Assembly (NCBI RefSeq): GCF_000527175.1
Contig: NZ_AZUR01000001.1
Coordinates: forward strand, 1,399,011-1,463,010
From: Pseudogulbenkiania sp. MAI-1
GTDB lineage: Bacteria > Pseudomonadota > Gammaproteobacteria > Burkholderiales > Chromobacteriaceae
DNA length: 64,000 bases
Direction: 5' to 3'
Made by a program: the position numbers and the translations under genes. Of the stretch, positions 1 through 9,794 are shown one piece after another (the first letter of the stretch is position 1; each line of letters opens with the position of its first letter). Under the pieces are notes generated by a model, which saw only the letters and a list, made by a program, of their open reading frames with translations, did no database searches and was not told where the DNA came from.

Positions 1-1080
1 GACGGCGAAGCCTTGTTCGATGGCCTGGTCGCGCCAGTTGAGCACTTCGCGGCGCGAGAAGGCGATCAGCACGTCGCCGGCCTGCAGGTTCTTGAGCGAG
101 CCTAGCGGTTTCTTTTCCATCACCAGCGGCGATTTGCGCTGCAGTTTCTTCACTTCCAGCGTGCCGCCGACGCGTTTGACCAGAGCTTCGATCGCCGGCT
201 CCGCTTCCAGCGCGCCCAGCAGGTACACAGTGCTGGCCGGCACGCCGCAGACGGCGGCGGTCCAGGCGGCGCCGCGGTCGGGGTCGTCGAGCAGTTGGAT
301 TTCGTCAATCACCGCCACGTCGAGTGGCTTGTTGGGGTTGAGCATTTCCACCGTGCTCGCCACGTGGGTGGCGTCCGGATGCAGCTTGCGCTGCTCGCCG
401 GTGATCAGGCTGACCGCGACGCCGGCGTCGAGCAGGCGCTGGTAATTTTCCAGTGCCAACAGCCGCAGCGGGGCCAGGTAGGCGCCGGTGTCGGCCTTGG
501 CCAGGTGTTCCATCGCGGCGTGGGTCTTGCCGGAGTTGGTGGGACCCAGCACGGCGATGAAGTGGCGGCGCATGCTTTGCGCCAGCGTGAACGATTCCGG
601 GTAGAGCGACAGGTTGACGGCGTTGCGGGTCTTTTCGGCCTGGCGCGAGGCGGCGTGGCCGTCGCGCAGCGCGGCGATGCGGTCGAGCGCCAGCGAGCAG
701 CGCCGTTTTGCCAGCTCGTACTTGGCGAGGAAGGCTTGCAGCGCGCCGGTGGGGTCGATCTCATGTTGTTCGGCGATGGCCAGCACGCGCTCGGCGCAGT
801 CGCGCACGTGCGCTTCGAGCCGCGCGCGCGTTTCGACGTTCCAGCGTTCCTGCACGAGGGCGAGGCGCCCGTCGTCGTCGAGCTTGCGCCATTTGGCAGT
901 CTTGCCGAGAAAGCCTTCGTCCGGGACCAGGTGGTAGGGCACGCGGTGTGTGCCGACGACGATTTCGCCATGTACCGACAGGGCGTAGCTGCCGTCGGTG
1001 CTGACCAGTTTGGCCTGGAGGGAATCCAAATAGGCGTCGAGGGCGGAGGTTGCGTCGATGTCGAGAAGGCTATCTGTCAT
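1..1080 (-). CDS. SUV3-like DEAD/DEAH-box helicase, C-terminal part outside the window
   Basis: The reading frame opens at an ATG at 1080 and runs open for 360 codons off the left edge, so only the N-terminal part is seen. A Walker A motif GPTNSGKTHAAMEHL lies near residues 179-193 and a DEIQ box (AVIDEIQLLDD) near residue 260. GPTNSGKT followed by ENYQRLLDAGV and LITGEQRK is the pattern of SUV3 (SUPV3L1)-type RNA helicases, which pair with exoribonucleases in mitochondria; bacterial members are poorly studied. The ~170 residues before the ATPase core are not recognised. It is transcribed away from the betaine genes and follows purU on the same strand, 140 bases downstream. Family assignment is by motif; the RNA role is inference. 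Confidence 0.72.
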   Translation of the reverse strand, partial: MTDSLLDIDATSALDAYLDSLQAKLVSTDGSYALSVHGEIVVGTHRVPYHLVPDEGFLGKTAKWRKLDDDGRLALVQERWNVETRARLEAHVRDCAERVLAIAEQHEIDPTGALQAFLAKYELAKRRCSLALDRIAALRDGHAASRQAEKTRNAVNLSLYPESFTLAQSMRRHFIAVLGPTNSGKTHAAMEHLAKADTGAYLAPLRLLALENYQRLLDAGVAVSLITGEQRKLHPDATHVASTVEMLNPNKPLDVAVIDEIQLLDDPDRGAAWTAAVCGVPASTVYLLGALEAEPAIEALVKRVGGTLEVKKLQRKSPLVMEKKPLGSLKNLQAGDVLIAFSRREVLNWRDQAIEQGFAV

Positions 1081-1220
1081 GGGGGCGAGGCGGGGCGTGA
1101 GGCAAACGACCAGAATGATAGGGCAGGTCGGTGCGCGCGGATAGTGCGGCGCAGCAGAAAGGGGGCGGTGGGATTAAGAAAGAGGCCGCCGCAGTGGCGC
1201 GGCGGCCGGCTTGGGTGAGG

Positions 1221-2084
1221 TCAGCGCAGTACCACGGTGCGGTTGCCGTTGAGGAACACGCGCCGTTCGAGGTGGAAGCGCACGGCACGCGCCAGCGCCA
1301 GGCATTCCATGTCGCGCCCGGCGGCGAGCAGTTGTTCCGGGCGGTAGGCATGGTCGACGCGTTCCACCACTTGCTCGATGATCGGGCCTTCGTCGAGGTC
1401 GTCGGTGATGTAGTGGGCGGTGGCGCCGATCAGCTTGACGCCGCGTTCGTGCGCCTGGTGGTAGGGCTTGGCGCCCTTGAAGCCGGGCAGGAAGGAGTGG
1501 TGGATGTTGATGGCGCGTCCCGACAGCTTCTTCGACATCTCCGGCGACAGCACTTGCATGTAGCGCGCCAGGATTACCAGTTCGGAGCGGGTTTCGTTTA
1601 CCAGTTCCAGCAGCGCCGCTTCCTGCTGCGGCTTGGTGTCGTGAGTGACCGGCAGGTGGTGGTAGGGCAGGCCGTGCGCGGCGGCGATCGGCGCCAGGTC
1701 GGCATGGTTGGAGACAATGGCGGTGACTTCCATGTCGAGGTCGCCCATCTTGCAGCGGTAGAGCAGGTCGTTCAGGCAGTGGTCGAGTTTCGACACCATG
1801 ATCAGCACGCGCGGACGGGTGTGGGTGTCGTGCAGGGTCCATTGCATGTCGTAGTGACCGGCCATGTCGGCGAGGCCCGCTTCCAGAGCGGCGCGGTCGA
1901 AGCCGTCGCCGAGCGGGTGGAAGGTGCAGCGCACGAAGAAGCGCTGGGTGTCTTCGTCGTCGAAGACCGCCAGTTCGTCGATATAGCAGTGGTGCGTGTC
2001 GAGGAGGTGCGAGGCGCGGGCGATCTGGCCCGGGGCGCTCTTACAGGTGAAGGCCAGGATGTAGCGGTGTTGGGATTGCGACAT
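1221..2084 (-). CDS. purU: formyltetrahydrofolate deformylase PurU
   Basis: 287 residues, the usual PurU length. It hydrolyses 10-formyl-THF to formate and THF. The N-terminal ~85 residues form an ACT-like regulatory domain (ILAFTCKSAPGQIARASHLL). The formyltransferase-fold catalytic domain holds NIHHSFLPGF near residues 193-202 and ATAHYITDDLDEGPII near 221-236, giving the Asn/His/Asp catalytic set. It is divergent from soxBDAG across a 365-base gap. The pairing makes sense because sarcosine oxidation loads one-carbon units onto THF, and PurU releases surplus ones as formate; Pseudomonas carries a purU copy beside soxBDAG too. Downstream on the same strand is the helicase gene. Confidence 0.93.
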   Translation of the reverse strand: MSQSQHRYILAFTCKSAPGQIARASHLLDTHHCYIDELAVFDDEDTQRFFVRCTFHPLGDGFDRAALEAGLADMAGHYDMQWTLHDTHTRPRVLIMVSKLDHCLNDLLYRCKMGDLDMEVTAIVSNHADLAPIAAAHGLPYHHLPVTHDTKPQQEAALLELVNETRSELVILARYMQVLSPEMSKKLSGRAINIHHSFLPGFKGAKPYHQAHERGVKLIGATAHYITDDLDEGPIIEQVVERVDHAYRPEQLLAAGRDMECLALARAVRFHLERRVFLNGNRTVVLR

Positions 2085-2449
2085 GTCGTTTTTCGGTCAC
2101 CGGCTGGCGGTGTGCCGCTCCTTTTGACGTTCCGTTGATCGACGCGGTCCGGTGGGGACCCTCTGTGCGCCACCTTAACGCGCGCGTGTAGGCGTGACTG
2201 GCCCGCAGCCGCCGGATTTTGTCGTTTTTTGGACATGGCTCGGGAGAGCGATCGGACAGGAGCTTTGGCCGGCTTTTGCCGAAGCGGCGGGGCTCTGGAG
2301 GGACTTGCGCGGAACAAATGTCGGGTATATGAGCTGGATCAAGGTGGACTTTGTCGAAAATCGGCAAGTGATCGTCCTTTCCAGTCAATCGGGACGGGGC
2401 CGGCTCGCCAAGAATGAGCTCACCTTGGCACCTCATACGGACCTGTCCC
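2085..2449. other. divergent intergenic region purU / soxB
   Basis: 365 bases separate the purU and soxB starts, so promoters of both divergent units must lie here. Open frames crossing it show no family features. I see no FNR-type box, and no copy of the 67-base block found at 7800 and 12332. A GbdR site is expected from the Pseudomonas regulon but I cannot point to one. Confidence 0.5.
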
Positions 2450-3703
2450 ATGGCAAACCGTTACTCCTTCTGGAGCCTGTTGAAGAACGGGCTCAAACAC
2501 AATGAAAGCTGGCAGCCGGCTTGGCGCAGTCCGCAGCCGAAACCCCGTTACGACGTGATCATCGTCGGCGGCGGCGGCCATGGTCTGGCCACGGCTTATT
2601 ATCTGGCGAAAAACCACGGCGTGAAGAACGTCGCCGTGCTGGAAAAAGGCTACCTCGGCGGCGGCAACACCGCGCGCAATACCACCATCGTGCGTTCCAA
2701 CTACCTGTGGGACGAGGCGGCGCTGTTGTACGAACACGCGCTCAAGCTGTGGGAAGGCCTGTCGCAGGACCTGAACTTCAACGTGATGTTCAGTCAGCGC
2801 GGGGTGATGAACCTCGGCCACACCCTGCAGGACATGCGCGACATCGAGCGTCGCGTCAACGCCAACAATCTCAACGGCATCGATGCCGTGGTGCTGTCGC
2901 CCAAAGAGATCCAGGACATCGTGCCGCTGATCGACATCAGCGCCAAGACGCGCTACCCGATCATGGGCGCGAGCTACCAGCCGCGCGGCGGCGTAGCGCG
3001 CCACGACGCGGTGGCCTGGGGCTTCGCCCGCGGCGCCAGCGACTTGGGCGTCGACATCATCGAGCAGTGCGAAGTCACCGGCATGATCATCGAAGACGGC
3101 CGCATCAAGGGCGTCAAGACCACGCGTGGCGACATCTTCGCCGACCGCGTCGGCTGTGTGGCCGCCGGCAATTCGACGCCGCTGGCCAAGATGGCCGGGG
3201 TGCGCCTGCCGCTGGAAAGCCACCCGCTGCAGGCCTTCGTGTCCGAATCGATGAAGCCGTGCCTGGATACGGTGGTGATGTCAAACGCGGTACACGGCTA
3301 CGTCAGCCAGTCCGACAAGGGCGAGCTGGTGATCGGCGCCGGTATCGACAGCTACCTCGGCTACGGTCAGCGCGGCAGCCCGCATGTGATCGAGCACACC
3401 GCCGCGGCGATCATCGAGCTGTTCCCGAGCTTCTCTCGCGTGCGCATGAACCGCCAGTGGGGCGGCATCGTGGACGTGGCGCCGGACGCCTGCCCGATCA
3501 TCAGCAAGACCAAGGTCAAGGGCCTGTACTTCAACTGCGGTTGGGGTACCGGCGGCTTCAAGGCCACCCCGGGTTCGGGCCACGTGTTCGCGCATACCAT
3601 CGCCAACGACGAGGCGCACCCGCTCAACAAGGCGTTCGCGCTCGACCGCTTCAACACCGGTCATCTGATTGACGAGCACGGCGCCGCCGGCGTTGCACAC
3701 TAA
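2450..3703 (+). CDS. soxB: sarcosine oxidase subunit beta SoxB
   Basis: 417 residues from the ATG at 2450. An upstream in-frame ATG at 2414 exists, but family members begin with the RYS-F/W stretch seen right after 2450. SoxB is the catalytic subunit of heterotetrameric sarcosine oxidase, a cytosolic FAD/FMN enzyme demethylating sarcosine to glycine. The dinucleotide-binding motif [17 protein letters not shown] spans residues 36-52, followed by [34 protein letters not shown] stretch near 180-194 should contain the FMN-linking histidine by comparison with characterised TSOX. The C-terminus has [13 protein letters not shown], the usual FAD-contacting glycine-rich segment. First gene of soxBDAG, 10 bases before soxD. 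Confidence 0.95.
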   Translation: MANRYSFWSLLKNGLKHNESWQPAWRSPQPKPRYDVIIVGGGGHGLATAYYLAKNHGVKNVAVLEKGYLGGGNTARNTTIVRSNYLWDEAALLYEHALKLWEGLSQDLNFNVMFSQRGVMNLGHTLQDMRDIERRVNANNLNGIDAVVLSPKEIQDIVPLIDISAKTRYPIMGASYQPRGGVARHDAVAWGFARGASDLGVDIIEQCEVTGMIIEDGRIKGVKTTRGDIFADRVGCVAAGNSTPLAKMAGVRLPLESHPLQAFVSESMKPCLDTVVMSNAVHGYVSQSDKGELVIGAGIDSYLGYGQRGSPHVIEHTAAAIIELFPSFSRVRMNRQWGGIVDVAPDACPIISKTKVKGLYFNCGWGTGGFKATPGSGHVFAHTIANDEAHPLNKAFALDRFNTGHLIDEHGAAGVAH

Positions 3704-3713
3704 GGAGCCGCAG

Positions 3714-4010
3714 ATGTTCCAGATTCACTGTCCGCACTGCGGGGCCACCCGCGAGGAAGAAGAATTCAGCTACGCCGGCGAGGCTTACATCGCCCGTCCG
3801 GCCAAGCCGGAAGAGGCGACCGAGGCCGAATGGGGCGACTACCTGTTCATGCGCAAGAACACGCGTGGCTGGTTTTGGGAGCAATGGCAGCACACCGCCG
3901 GTTGCCGCAAGGTGTTCGCGGTCAAGCGCAACACCGTCAGCTATGAAATCGCCGGCACCTGGACGCTGGCTGAAGGCAAAGAGCTGTATCTGAAGGAGAG
4001 CGAAGCATGA
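3714..4010 (+). CDS. soxD: sarcosine oxidase subunit delta SoxD
   Basis: 98 residues starting at the ATG after an AAGGAG ribosome binding site that overlaps the soxB stop. SoxD is the small structural zinc subunit of heterotetrameric sarcosine oxidase. The expected ligands are all present: Cys6 and Cys9 in HCPHCG, His60 and Cys64 in WQHTAGC. RKNTRGWFWEQW, typical of the family, precedes them. Its stop overlaps the soxA start (ATGA), implying translational coupling and matched stoichiometry. Confidence 0.95.
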   Translation: MFQIHCPHCGATREEEEFSYAGEAYIARPAKPEEATEAEWGDYLFMRKNTRGWFWEQWQHTAGCRKVFAVKRNTVSYEIAGTWTLAEGKELYLKESEA

Positions 4011-7000
4011 GCGCTTACCGTGTCCACCGCAATAGCCAGCGCATCAATGACAAGGCGCCGGTCAGCTTCCGCTTCGACGGCAAGAAATACAAGGGCTTCG
4101 CCGGCGATACGCTGGCCTCGGCGCTGATCGCCAACGGCGTGAAACTGATCGGCCGCAGCTTCAAGTACGGCCGCCCGCGCGGTATCGTCGGCCATGGCGC
4201 CGAAGAGCCGAACGCGCTGATCCAGCTCGAGACCGGCGGCTATACCGTGCCGGATCTGAAAGCGACCCAGGTCGAGCTGTACGAGGGGCTGTCCGCCACG
4301 ACCACCACCGGCTTCCCGTCGCTCAACTTCGACCTGAAGGGGCTGGCCGGCACGTTCAGCCGCTTCATGCCGCCGGGCTTCTATTACAAGACCTTCATGG
4401 GTCCGGTGAAAGCCTGGCCGTTTTACGAAAAAGTCATCCGTAAGGCCGCCGGTTATGGCCGCGCTCCGGTCGATCCGGATCCGGAATTCTATGACCACCT
4501 GCACCACCACGTGGACGTGCTGGTGGTGGGCGGCGGCGCCTGCGGTCTGTGGGCCGCGACGCTGGCCGGCCGCGCTGGCCTGAAGACCCTGCTGGTCGAC
4601 GAGCAGAGCGAGGCGGGCGGCTGGATGCTGTCCGACGCCCGCGCCGTGATCGACGGCCAGCCGGCGATGAAGTGGGTGAACGAGCGCCTGGCCGAGCTGA
4701 AGAGCCTGTCCAACGTTACCGTGCTGACCCGCACCACGGCGTTCGCCCACCACGAGCAGAACCTGGTGCAGGCGGTCGAGCTGGTGCAGGATCACCTGCC
4801 GATCACGCAGCGCGTCGCCACCTTGCCGCGTCAGCGCCTGCACAAGATTCGCGCCCACCATGTGGTGCTGGCCACCGGTGCGATCGAACGCCCGCTGGTG
4901 TATGGCAACAACGACCGCCCGGGCGTGCTGACCGCCGCCGCCGGCCAGACCTATCTGAACCGCTACGGCGTGGCGGTCGGCCGCAAGGTGCTGCTGCTCA
5001 CCCATAACGATGCCTCGTACGACACCGCGCTGGATCTGGCCGAGGCCGGCAGCCGCGTGACGCTGATCGACACCCGTCAGCGCGGCGCCGCCGCCTGGCG
5101 CCTGGACGCAGCGAAGAAGGCCGGCGTCGAGTTGCTGCTCGGCTACGGCATCGCCGAGGTGCAGGGCGGCAAGGCCGCCAGCGGCGCCAAGCTGGTCAAG
5201 CTCGACCCGCACTGCCTGACCGTGACCGGCAAAGGCCCGACCCTGTCGGCCGACGCCATCCTGTCCTCCGGCGGGCTGACCTCGACCGTGCACCTGTTCT
5301 GCCACAACAACGGCCGCCCGTACTGGAACGAGGAGCGCCTGTCGTTCGTCACTCCGGACGAAGGCCGCCAGGGCATCAGCGTGGCCGGCGCCATCACCGG
5401 CCGCTGGGCCCTGGGCGAGGCGCTGGCGCAGACGCACGCCTCGGTGAGCGCGATGCTGATCGGCTTCGGCCGCAGTGCGTCCAGCCCCTGCCCGGTCAGC
5501 GAAGACCAGGACATCCAGCCGACCCGCCGCGTGTTCCGCGTGCCGGACGGCAAGCCGGAAGGGCACGGCGTCAAGGCCTTGGTCGACTTCCAGAACGACG
5601 TGGCCGCCGCCGACATCCACCTGGCGGTGCGCGAGAACTACCGCTCGATCGAACACGTCAAGCGCTACACCGCGCTGGGCTTCGGTACCGACCAGGGCAA
5701 GCTGTCCAACGTCAACGGCTTCGCCATCGCCGCCGAGGCGCTGGGCATGCCGATCTCGCAAGTGGGCACCACCACCTACCGCCCGGCCTACACCCCGGTG
5801 ACCTTCGGCGCGCTGGCGGGCAGCCACGTCGGCGACACCTTCGACCCGCGCCGCTACACCGCGATGCAGTCGTCGCACGTCGCACGCGGTGCGCTGTTCG
5901 AGACCGTCGGCCAGTGGATGCGGCCGTGGTACTTCCCGAAGGGCAACGAGACCATGCACCAGGCGGTGGACCGCGAGTGCCTGGCCACCCGCAACAGCGT
6001 CGGTGTAATGGACGCCTCGACCCTGGGTAAGATCGACATCAAGGGTCCGGATGCGCGCGAATTCCTCAACCGCATCTACTCCAACGCGTGGAGCAAGCTC
6101 GATCCGGGCAAGTGCCGCTACGGCCTGATGCTGGACGAGAACGGCATGGTGATGGACGACGGTGTGACCGCTTGTATCGCCGACGACCACTTCTACATGA
6201 CCACCACCACCGGTGGCGCGGCCCGCGTGCTGAACTGGCTGGAGCGCTGGCACCAGACCGAATGGCCGGAGCTGAAGGTGCGCTTCACCTCGGTGACCGA
6301 CCACTGGAGCACCACCGCCGTTGTCGGCCCGAAGAGCCGCGCCGTGCTCAAGAAGCTGTGTAGCGACATCGATCTGTCGGCCGACGCGTTCAAGTTCATG
6401 GACTGGCGTGAAGGGACCGTCGCCGGCGTGCCGGCCCGCGTGTGCCGCATCTCGTTCTCGGGCGAACTGGCCTACGAGATCAACGTCGACGCCTGCTACG
6501 GCCACTACATCTGGGAACAGGTAATGGAGGCCGGCAAGGAGTTCGACATCACGCCGTACGGCACCGAGACCATGCACGTACTGCGTGCCGAGAAGGGCTT
6601 CATCATCGTGGGCCAGGACACCGACGGCTCGATGAGCCCGATCGACCTGAACATGGCCTGGGCGGTGGGTATGAAGAAGCCGTTCAGCTTCCTCGGTAAG
6701 CGTTCGCTGTCGCGTTCCGACACCACGCGTTCCGACCGCAAGCAACTGGTGGGCCTGTACACCGAAGACCCGAAGGTGGTTCTGGCCGAAGGCGCGCAGA
6801 TCCTGTCGAGCCGCAACACGCAGACGCCGGCCGACATGCAGGGTCATGTGACCTCCAGTTACCACAGCGCCTTCCTCGGCCGCTCCATCGCGATGGCGGT
6901 GGTGAAGGGCGGTCTCAAACGCGAAGGCGAAACCGTCTACGTGTGGGCGCACGGCAAGATGCACCCGGCCAAGGTGGTTTCCTCCGTATTCGTCGATCAA

Positions 7001-7024
7001 GAAGGGGTGCGTCAACATGCCTAA
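4007..7024 (+). CDS. soxA: sarcosine oxidase subunit alpha SoxA
   Basis: 1005 residues, the normal length. The alpha subunit binds NAD and tetrahydrofolate and receives the formaldehyde-level one-carbon unit, giving 5,10-methylene-THF. The N-terminal ~100 residues are the ferredoxin-like fold with FKYGRPRGIVGHGAEEPNAL. A Rossmann motif VLVVGGGACGLWAATLAG lies near residues 167-184, and a second nucleotide-binding part follows (VVLATGAIERPLVYGNND). From about residue 600 the protein is a GcvT-like aminomethyltransferase domain ending in a family-typical C-terminus. It overlaps soxD by four bases and soxG by eight, so soxBDAG is one tightly coupled unit. Confidence 0.95.
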   Translation: MSAYRVHRNSQRINDKAPVSFRFDGKKYKGFAGDTLASALIANGVKLIGRSFKYGRPRGIVGHGAEEPNALIQLETGGYTVPDLKATQVELYEGLSATTTTGFPSLNFDLKGLAGTFSRFMPPGFYYKTFMGPVKAWPFYEKVIRKAAGYGRAPVDPDPEFYDHLHHHVDVLVVGGGACGLWAATLAGRAGLKTLLVDEQSEAGGWMLSDARAVIDGQPAMKWVNERLAELKSLSNVTVLTRTTAFAHHEQNLVQAVELVQDHLPITQRVATLPRQRLHKIRAHHVVLATGAIERPLVYGNNDRPGVLTAAAGQTYLNRYGVAVGRKVLLLTHNDASYDTALDLAEAGSRVTLIDTRQRGAAAWRLDAAKKAGVELLLGYGIAEVQGGKAASGAKLVKLDPHCLTVTGKGPTLSADAILSSGGLTSTVHLFCHNNGRPYWNEERLSFVTPDEGRQGISVAGAITGRWALGEALAQTHASVSAMLIGFGRSASSPCPVSEDQDIQPTRRVFRVPDGKPEGHGVKALVDFQNDVAAADIHLAVRENYRSIEHVKRYTALGFGTDQGKLSNVNGFAIAAEALGMPISQVGTTTYRPAYTPVTFGALAGSHVGDTFDPRRYTAMQSSHVARGALFETVGQWMRPWYFPKGNETMHQAVDRECLATRNSVGVMDASTLGKIDIKGPDAREFLNRIYSNAWSKLDPGKCRYGLMLDENGMVMDDGVTACIADDHFYMTTTTGGAARVLNWLERWHQTEWPELKVRFTSVTDHWSTTAVVGPKSRAVLKKLCSDIDLSADAFKFMDWREGTVAGVPARVCRISFSGELAYEINVDACYGHYIWEQVMEAGKEFDITPYGTETMHVLRAEKGFIIVGQDTDGSMSPIDLNMAWAVGMKKPFSFLGKRSLSRSDTTRSDRKQLVGLYTEDPKVVLAEGAQILSSRNTQTPADMQGHVTSSYHSAFLGRSIAMAVVKGGLKREGETVYVWAHGKMHPAKVVSSVFVDQEGVRQHA

Positions 7025-7691
7025 CTTCCAACCCTACCTGCAATCGCCGCTGGTCAACTTCAACCTGCCGGCGCAGGCGGTGCCGGCCGACAGCAAGCAG
7101 TTGGTGCGCGCCAACGAGCTGCCGCTGTTGGGCTACATCGTGTTGCGCGGCGAACTGGCCGACCCCGCCGTGGCCCAGGCCATCACCAAGGCCACCGGCC
7201 TGGCGGTGCCCGCCGCCTGCCGCTTCAGCAGCGGCGAGGCCGGCGTGCTGATCTGGCAATCGCCGGACGAATGCCTGCTGGTCACCGCCCGCGCCGCCGT
7301 GCCGGCGCTGCTGGCGGCCTGCGCCAAGCACTTCGACGGGCTGTTCGCCCAGGCGGTGGATAACAGCGGCGGTCTGACCACGGTCTACCTGTCCGGGGCT
7401 GAGCACGTCACGCTGCTGCGCCACCTCGGCGTGTACGACTTCGAATCGATCGAGGCGGGCGACGCTGCCAGCACCGTGCTGGGTAAGGCCGGCGCGCTGG
7501 TGTGCCGGGTGGATGGCGACGGCGTGTTCCTGGTGATCCGCCGCAGCTTCGCCGACTACCTGTGGCTGCTGATCACCAAGGCGGCGATACCGTATCGCTT
7601 TGCCGTGGCCAAGCTGCCGTCGGCCGGCAAGAACCCGTTCCTGCGCCTGGTCGACGCCGGCAGTCCGGCCAAGCGTGCGGTGACGGCCTGA
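7017..7691 (+). CDS. soxG: sarcosine oxidase subunit gamma SoxG
   Basis: 224 residues, GcvT-fold gamma subunit. It contributes to the one-carbon tunnel and to assembly of the heterotetramer. Visible family features are the start NFQPYLQSPLVNFNL, the DECLLV stretch, DNSGGLTTVYLSG and the C-terminal DYLWLLITKAAIPY. It overlaps the end of soxA by eight bases. A rho-independent terminator follows about 40 bases after the stop, closing the sox transcription unit before the dipeptidase gene. Confidence 0.92.
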   Translation: MPNFQPYLQSPLVNFNLPAQAVPADSKQLVRANELPLLGYIVLRGELADPAVAQAITKATGLAVPAACRFSSGEAGVLIWQSPDECLLVTARAAVPALLAACAKHFDGLFAQAVDNSGGLTTVYLSGAEHVTLLRHLGVYDFESIEAGDAASTVLGKAGALVCRVDGDGVFLVIRRSFADYLWLLITKAAIPYRFAVAKLPSAGKNPFLRLVDAGSPAKRAVTA

Positions 7692-7730
7692 TCTTTTTGA
7701 CTGTTCCCGGTGGTTATTACCATCCCCTTG

Positions 7731-7756
7731 ATGCCCCTTCGGGGGCATTTTTCTTT
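7731..7756 (+). terminator. rho-independent terminator after soxG
   Basis: A GC-rich stem ATGCCCC-TTC-GGGGGCAT is followed directly by TTTTTCTTTT. It stands 40 bases after the soxG stop. Nearly the same hairpin and flanks recur at 12262. Confidence 0.85.
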
Positions 7757-7799
7757 TCGCTTGATGCCAGCGCGCTGGCCGTCGATGTGCGCCAGGCCA

Positions 7800-7866
7800 T
7801 GTCGGGCTGCGGCAAAAAACGGTCGCTGCTGCCGAGGTTGGTCGCAATCGCCTCATGCACCATTTC
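7800..7866 (+). promoter_or_regulatory. conserved 67-base block upstream of the M19 dipeptidase gene, copy 1
   Basis: The block starts TGTCGGGCTGCGGCAAAAAA and ends CCTCATGCACCATTTC, 35 bases before the dipeptidase ATG. It matches 12332-12398 over its whole length without gaps, while flanking sequence is much less alike. Inside are two spaced GGTCGC elements (CGGTCGC and TTGGTCGCAA), as expected for an AraC-family operator. GbdR is the obvious candidate regulator, but that is inference. Confidence 0.6.
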
Positions 7867-7900
7867 CTAAAGGCGGGTAGGGTGCCCGCAAGGAGAAAAC

Positions 7901-8869
<969 letters not shown>

Positions 8870-8880
8870 GTCGTGAGTTG

Positions 8881-8917
8881 CCCGGCATGCATGCCATGCA
8901 TGCCGGGGTTTTTTTGT
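8881..8917 (+). terminator. terminator after the M19 gene
   Basis: A perfect 13-base stem (CCCGGCATGCATG paired with CATGCATGCCGGG, one-base loop) is followed by seven T residues. A related hairpin with the same upstream flank recurs at 10052. Confidence 0.9.
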
Positions 8918-8951
8918 CTCATGATCCATCCACGGGGGACACCCCTGCGTT

Positions 8952-8987
8952 AAAAAGCCCGGCCCAGTCCTAGGACTGGGCCGGGCT
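8952..8987 (-). terminator. minus-strand terminator after the ComEA-like gene
   Basis: Positions 8956-8987 are a perfect 32-base palindrome centred on CCTAGG, with an A-run at 8952-8956 that becomes a T-run on the minus strand. It lies about 60 bases past the ComEA-like stop and faces the dipeptidase terminator, insulating the convergent genes. Confidence 0.85.
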
Positions 8988-9045
8988 ATGTCCGCGGTTC
9001 GGATGAGGCGCTGATGTCCGTGCGCCCCGTCAACGGGATCCAGGC

Positions 9046-9606
9046 TTACTGACCGATGCCGATGCTGGCTCCGCCTTGGGTGCCGACGCCTACCCCGGCT
9101 CCGCCGCTGCTGCCGGCTCCAACGCCGGCACCGACACCGACCCCTACACCGACACCGAGACCGGTTCCAGCTCCAGCCCCAACTCCCGCTTCTGCGCCAC
9201 CGGAGGCTTCCATTGGGCGCTGAGCCGCGGTAGTGCTACCCGCACCAGCACCAGCACCAGCACCAGCACCAGCACCAGCACCGGCCTGGCCCGCGGTGGC
9301 TTGCCCTGCGGTGGCCGCCTCCGCATCCATACGGGCGGTGGCACGCGCGTCGCTAGCGAGCTTGGCGTTCACTTTCTGCAGCGTAGCCTTGGTCACGCCT
9401 TTGACTTTGAGCAAGTCGGCCGACGAACGAAAATCGCCATGCGCCTTGTGGTGAGCCACGATCCTCTCGGCCTGTATCTTGGTGAAGCCGGCTTGCTCCA
9501 GTTCGACCGTGGTGGCGGTATTGATATTCAGTGCCAGGGCGGCGGAACTGCTCACCGCGATCAGCAGGGCACCTGCGAGGTAGGAACGGATCGGAAGGGT
9601 TTTCAT
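9046..9606 (-). CDS. secreted ComEA-like helix-hairpin-helix protein with Gly/Ala repeat tail
   Basis: 186 residues from the ATG at 9606, which has an AAGGAG site; an upstream in-frame ATG at 9657 is less likely. Residues 1-25 are a signal peptide (MKTLPIRSYLAGALLIAVS, then AALA). Residues ~26-85 form the ComEA/HhH DNA-binding module: LNINTATTVELEQAGFTKIQAERIVAHHKAHGDF then DLLKVKGVTKATLQKVNAKLA. The rest is low-complexity Gly/Ala/Val, including a GA-repeat coded by a hexanucleotide tandem array, and should be disordered. ComEA family proteins bind incoming DNA in the periplasm, but many short betaproteobacterial members are uncharacterised and the tail is unusual. No other competence genes are nearby. 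Confidence 0.8.
   Translation of the reverse strand: MKTLPIRSYLAGALLIAVSSSAALALNINTATTVELEQAGFTKIQAERIVAHHKAHGDFRSSADLLKVKGVTKATLQKVNAKLASDARATARMDAEAATAGQATAGQAGAGAGAGAGAGAGAGSTTAAQRPMEASGGAEAGVGAGAGTGLGVGVGVGVGAGVGAGSSGGAGVGVGTQGGASIGIGQ
9243..9284 (+). repeat. CACCAG hexanucleotide tandem repeat (six perfect units plus a variant)
   Basis: Six consecutive CACCAG units run from 9243 to 9278, followed by CACCGG. The array lies inside the minus-strand ComEA-like gene and encodes alternating Gly and Ala. A six-base unit keeps the frame, so copy change would lengthen or shorten the tail by two residues at a time. Confidence 0.9.
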
Positions 9607-9794
9607 TAAGGCTCCTTTTCCCTGACGGGTTTTGAGAGGGACCTTGATGGTAGCCAAGAGCTTGTTCGAAACTGTTAATTTTCCCCTTCATTTTGTTAAG
9701 TTTCTTTTCTTAATGGCGTCGATGGACAGTTCTGTCCGCCGCGGACACACGTCGTAACGGGCTTTCCCCCGCATTTTTATTCTCCCTTTTTCAT

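Noticed and set aside
2194..2505. Open reading frame in the purU/soxB intergenic region
   Set aside because: No ribosome site, no family character, and it overlaps the soxB start; best explained as chance in GC-rich DNA.
3941..7018. 1025-codon open frame antisense to soxA
   Set aside because: It is the GC-skew shadow of soxA: His/Val/Ala/Gly/Arg-rich composition without motifs, opposite a complete conserved gene.
9243..9284. CACCAG tandem array as a CRISPR or phase-variation switch
   Set aside because: Units are contiguous six-base repeats without spacers, and a multiple of three cannot switch the frame on and off.
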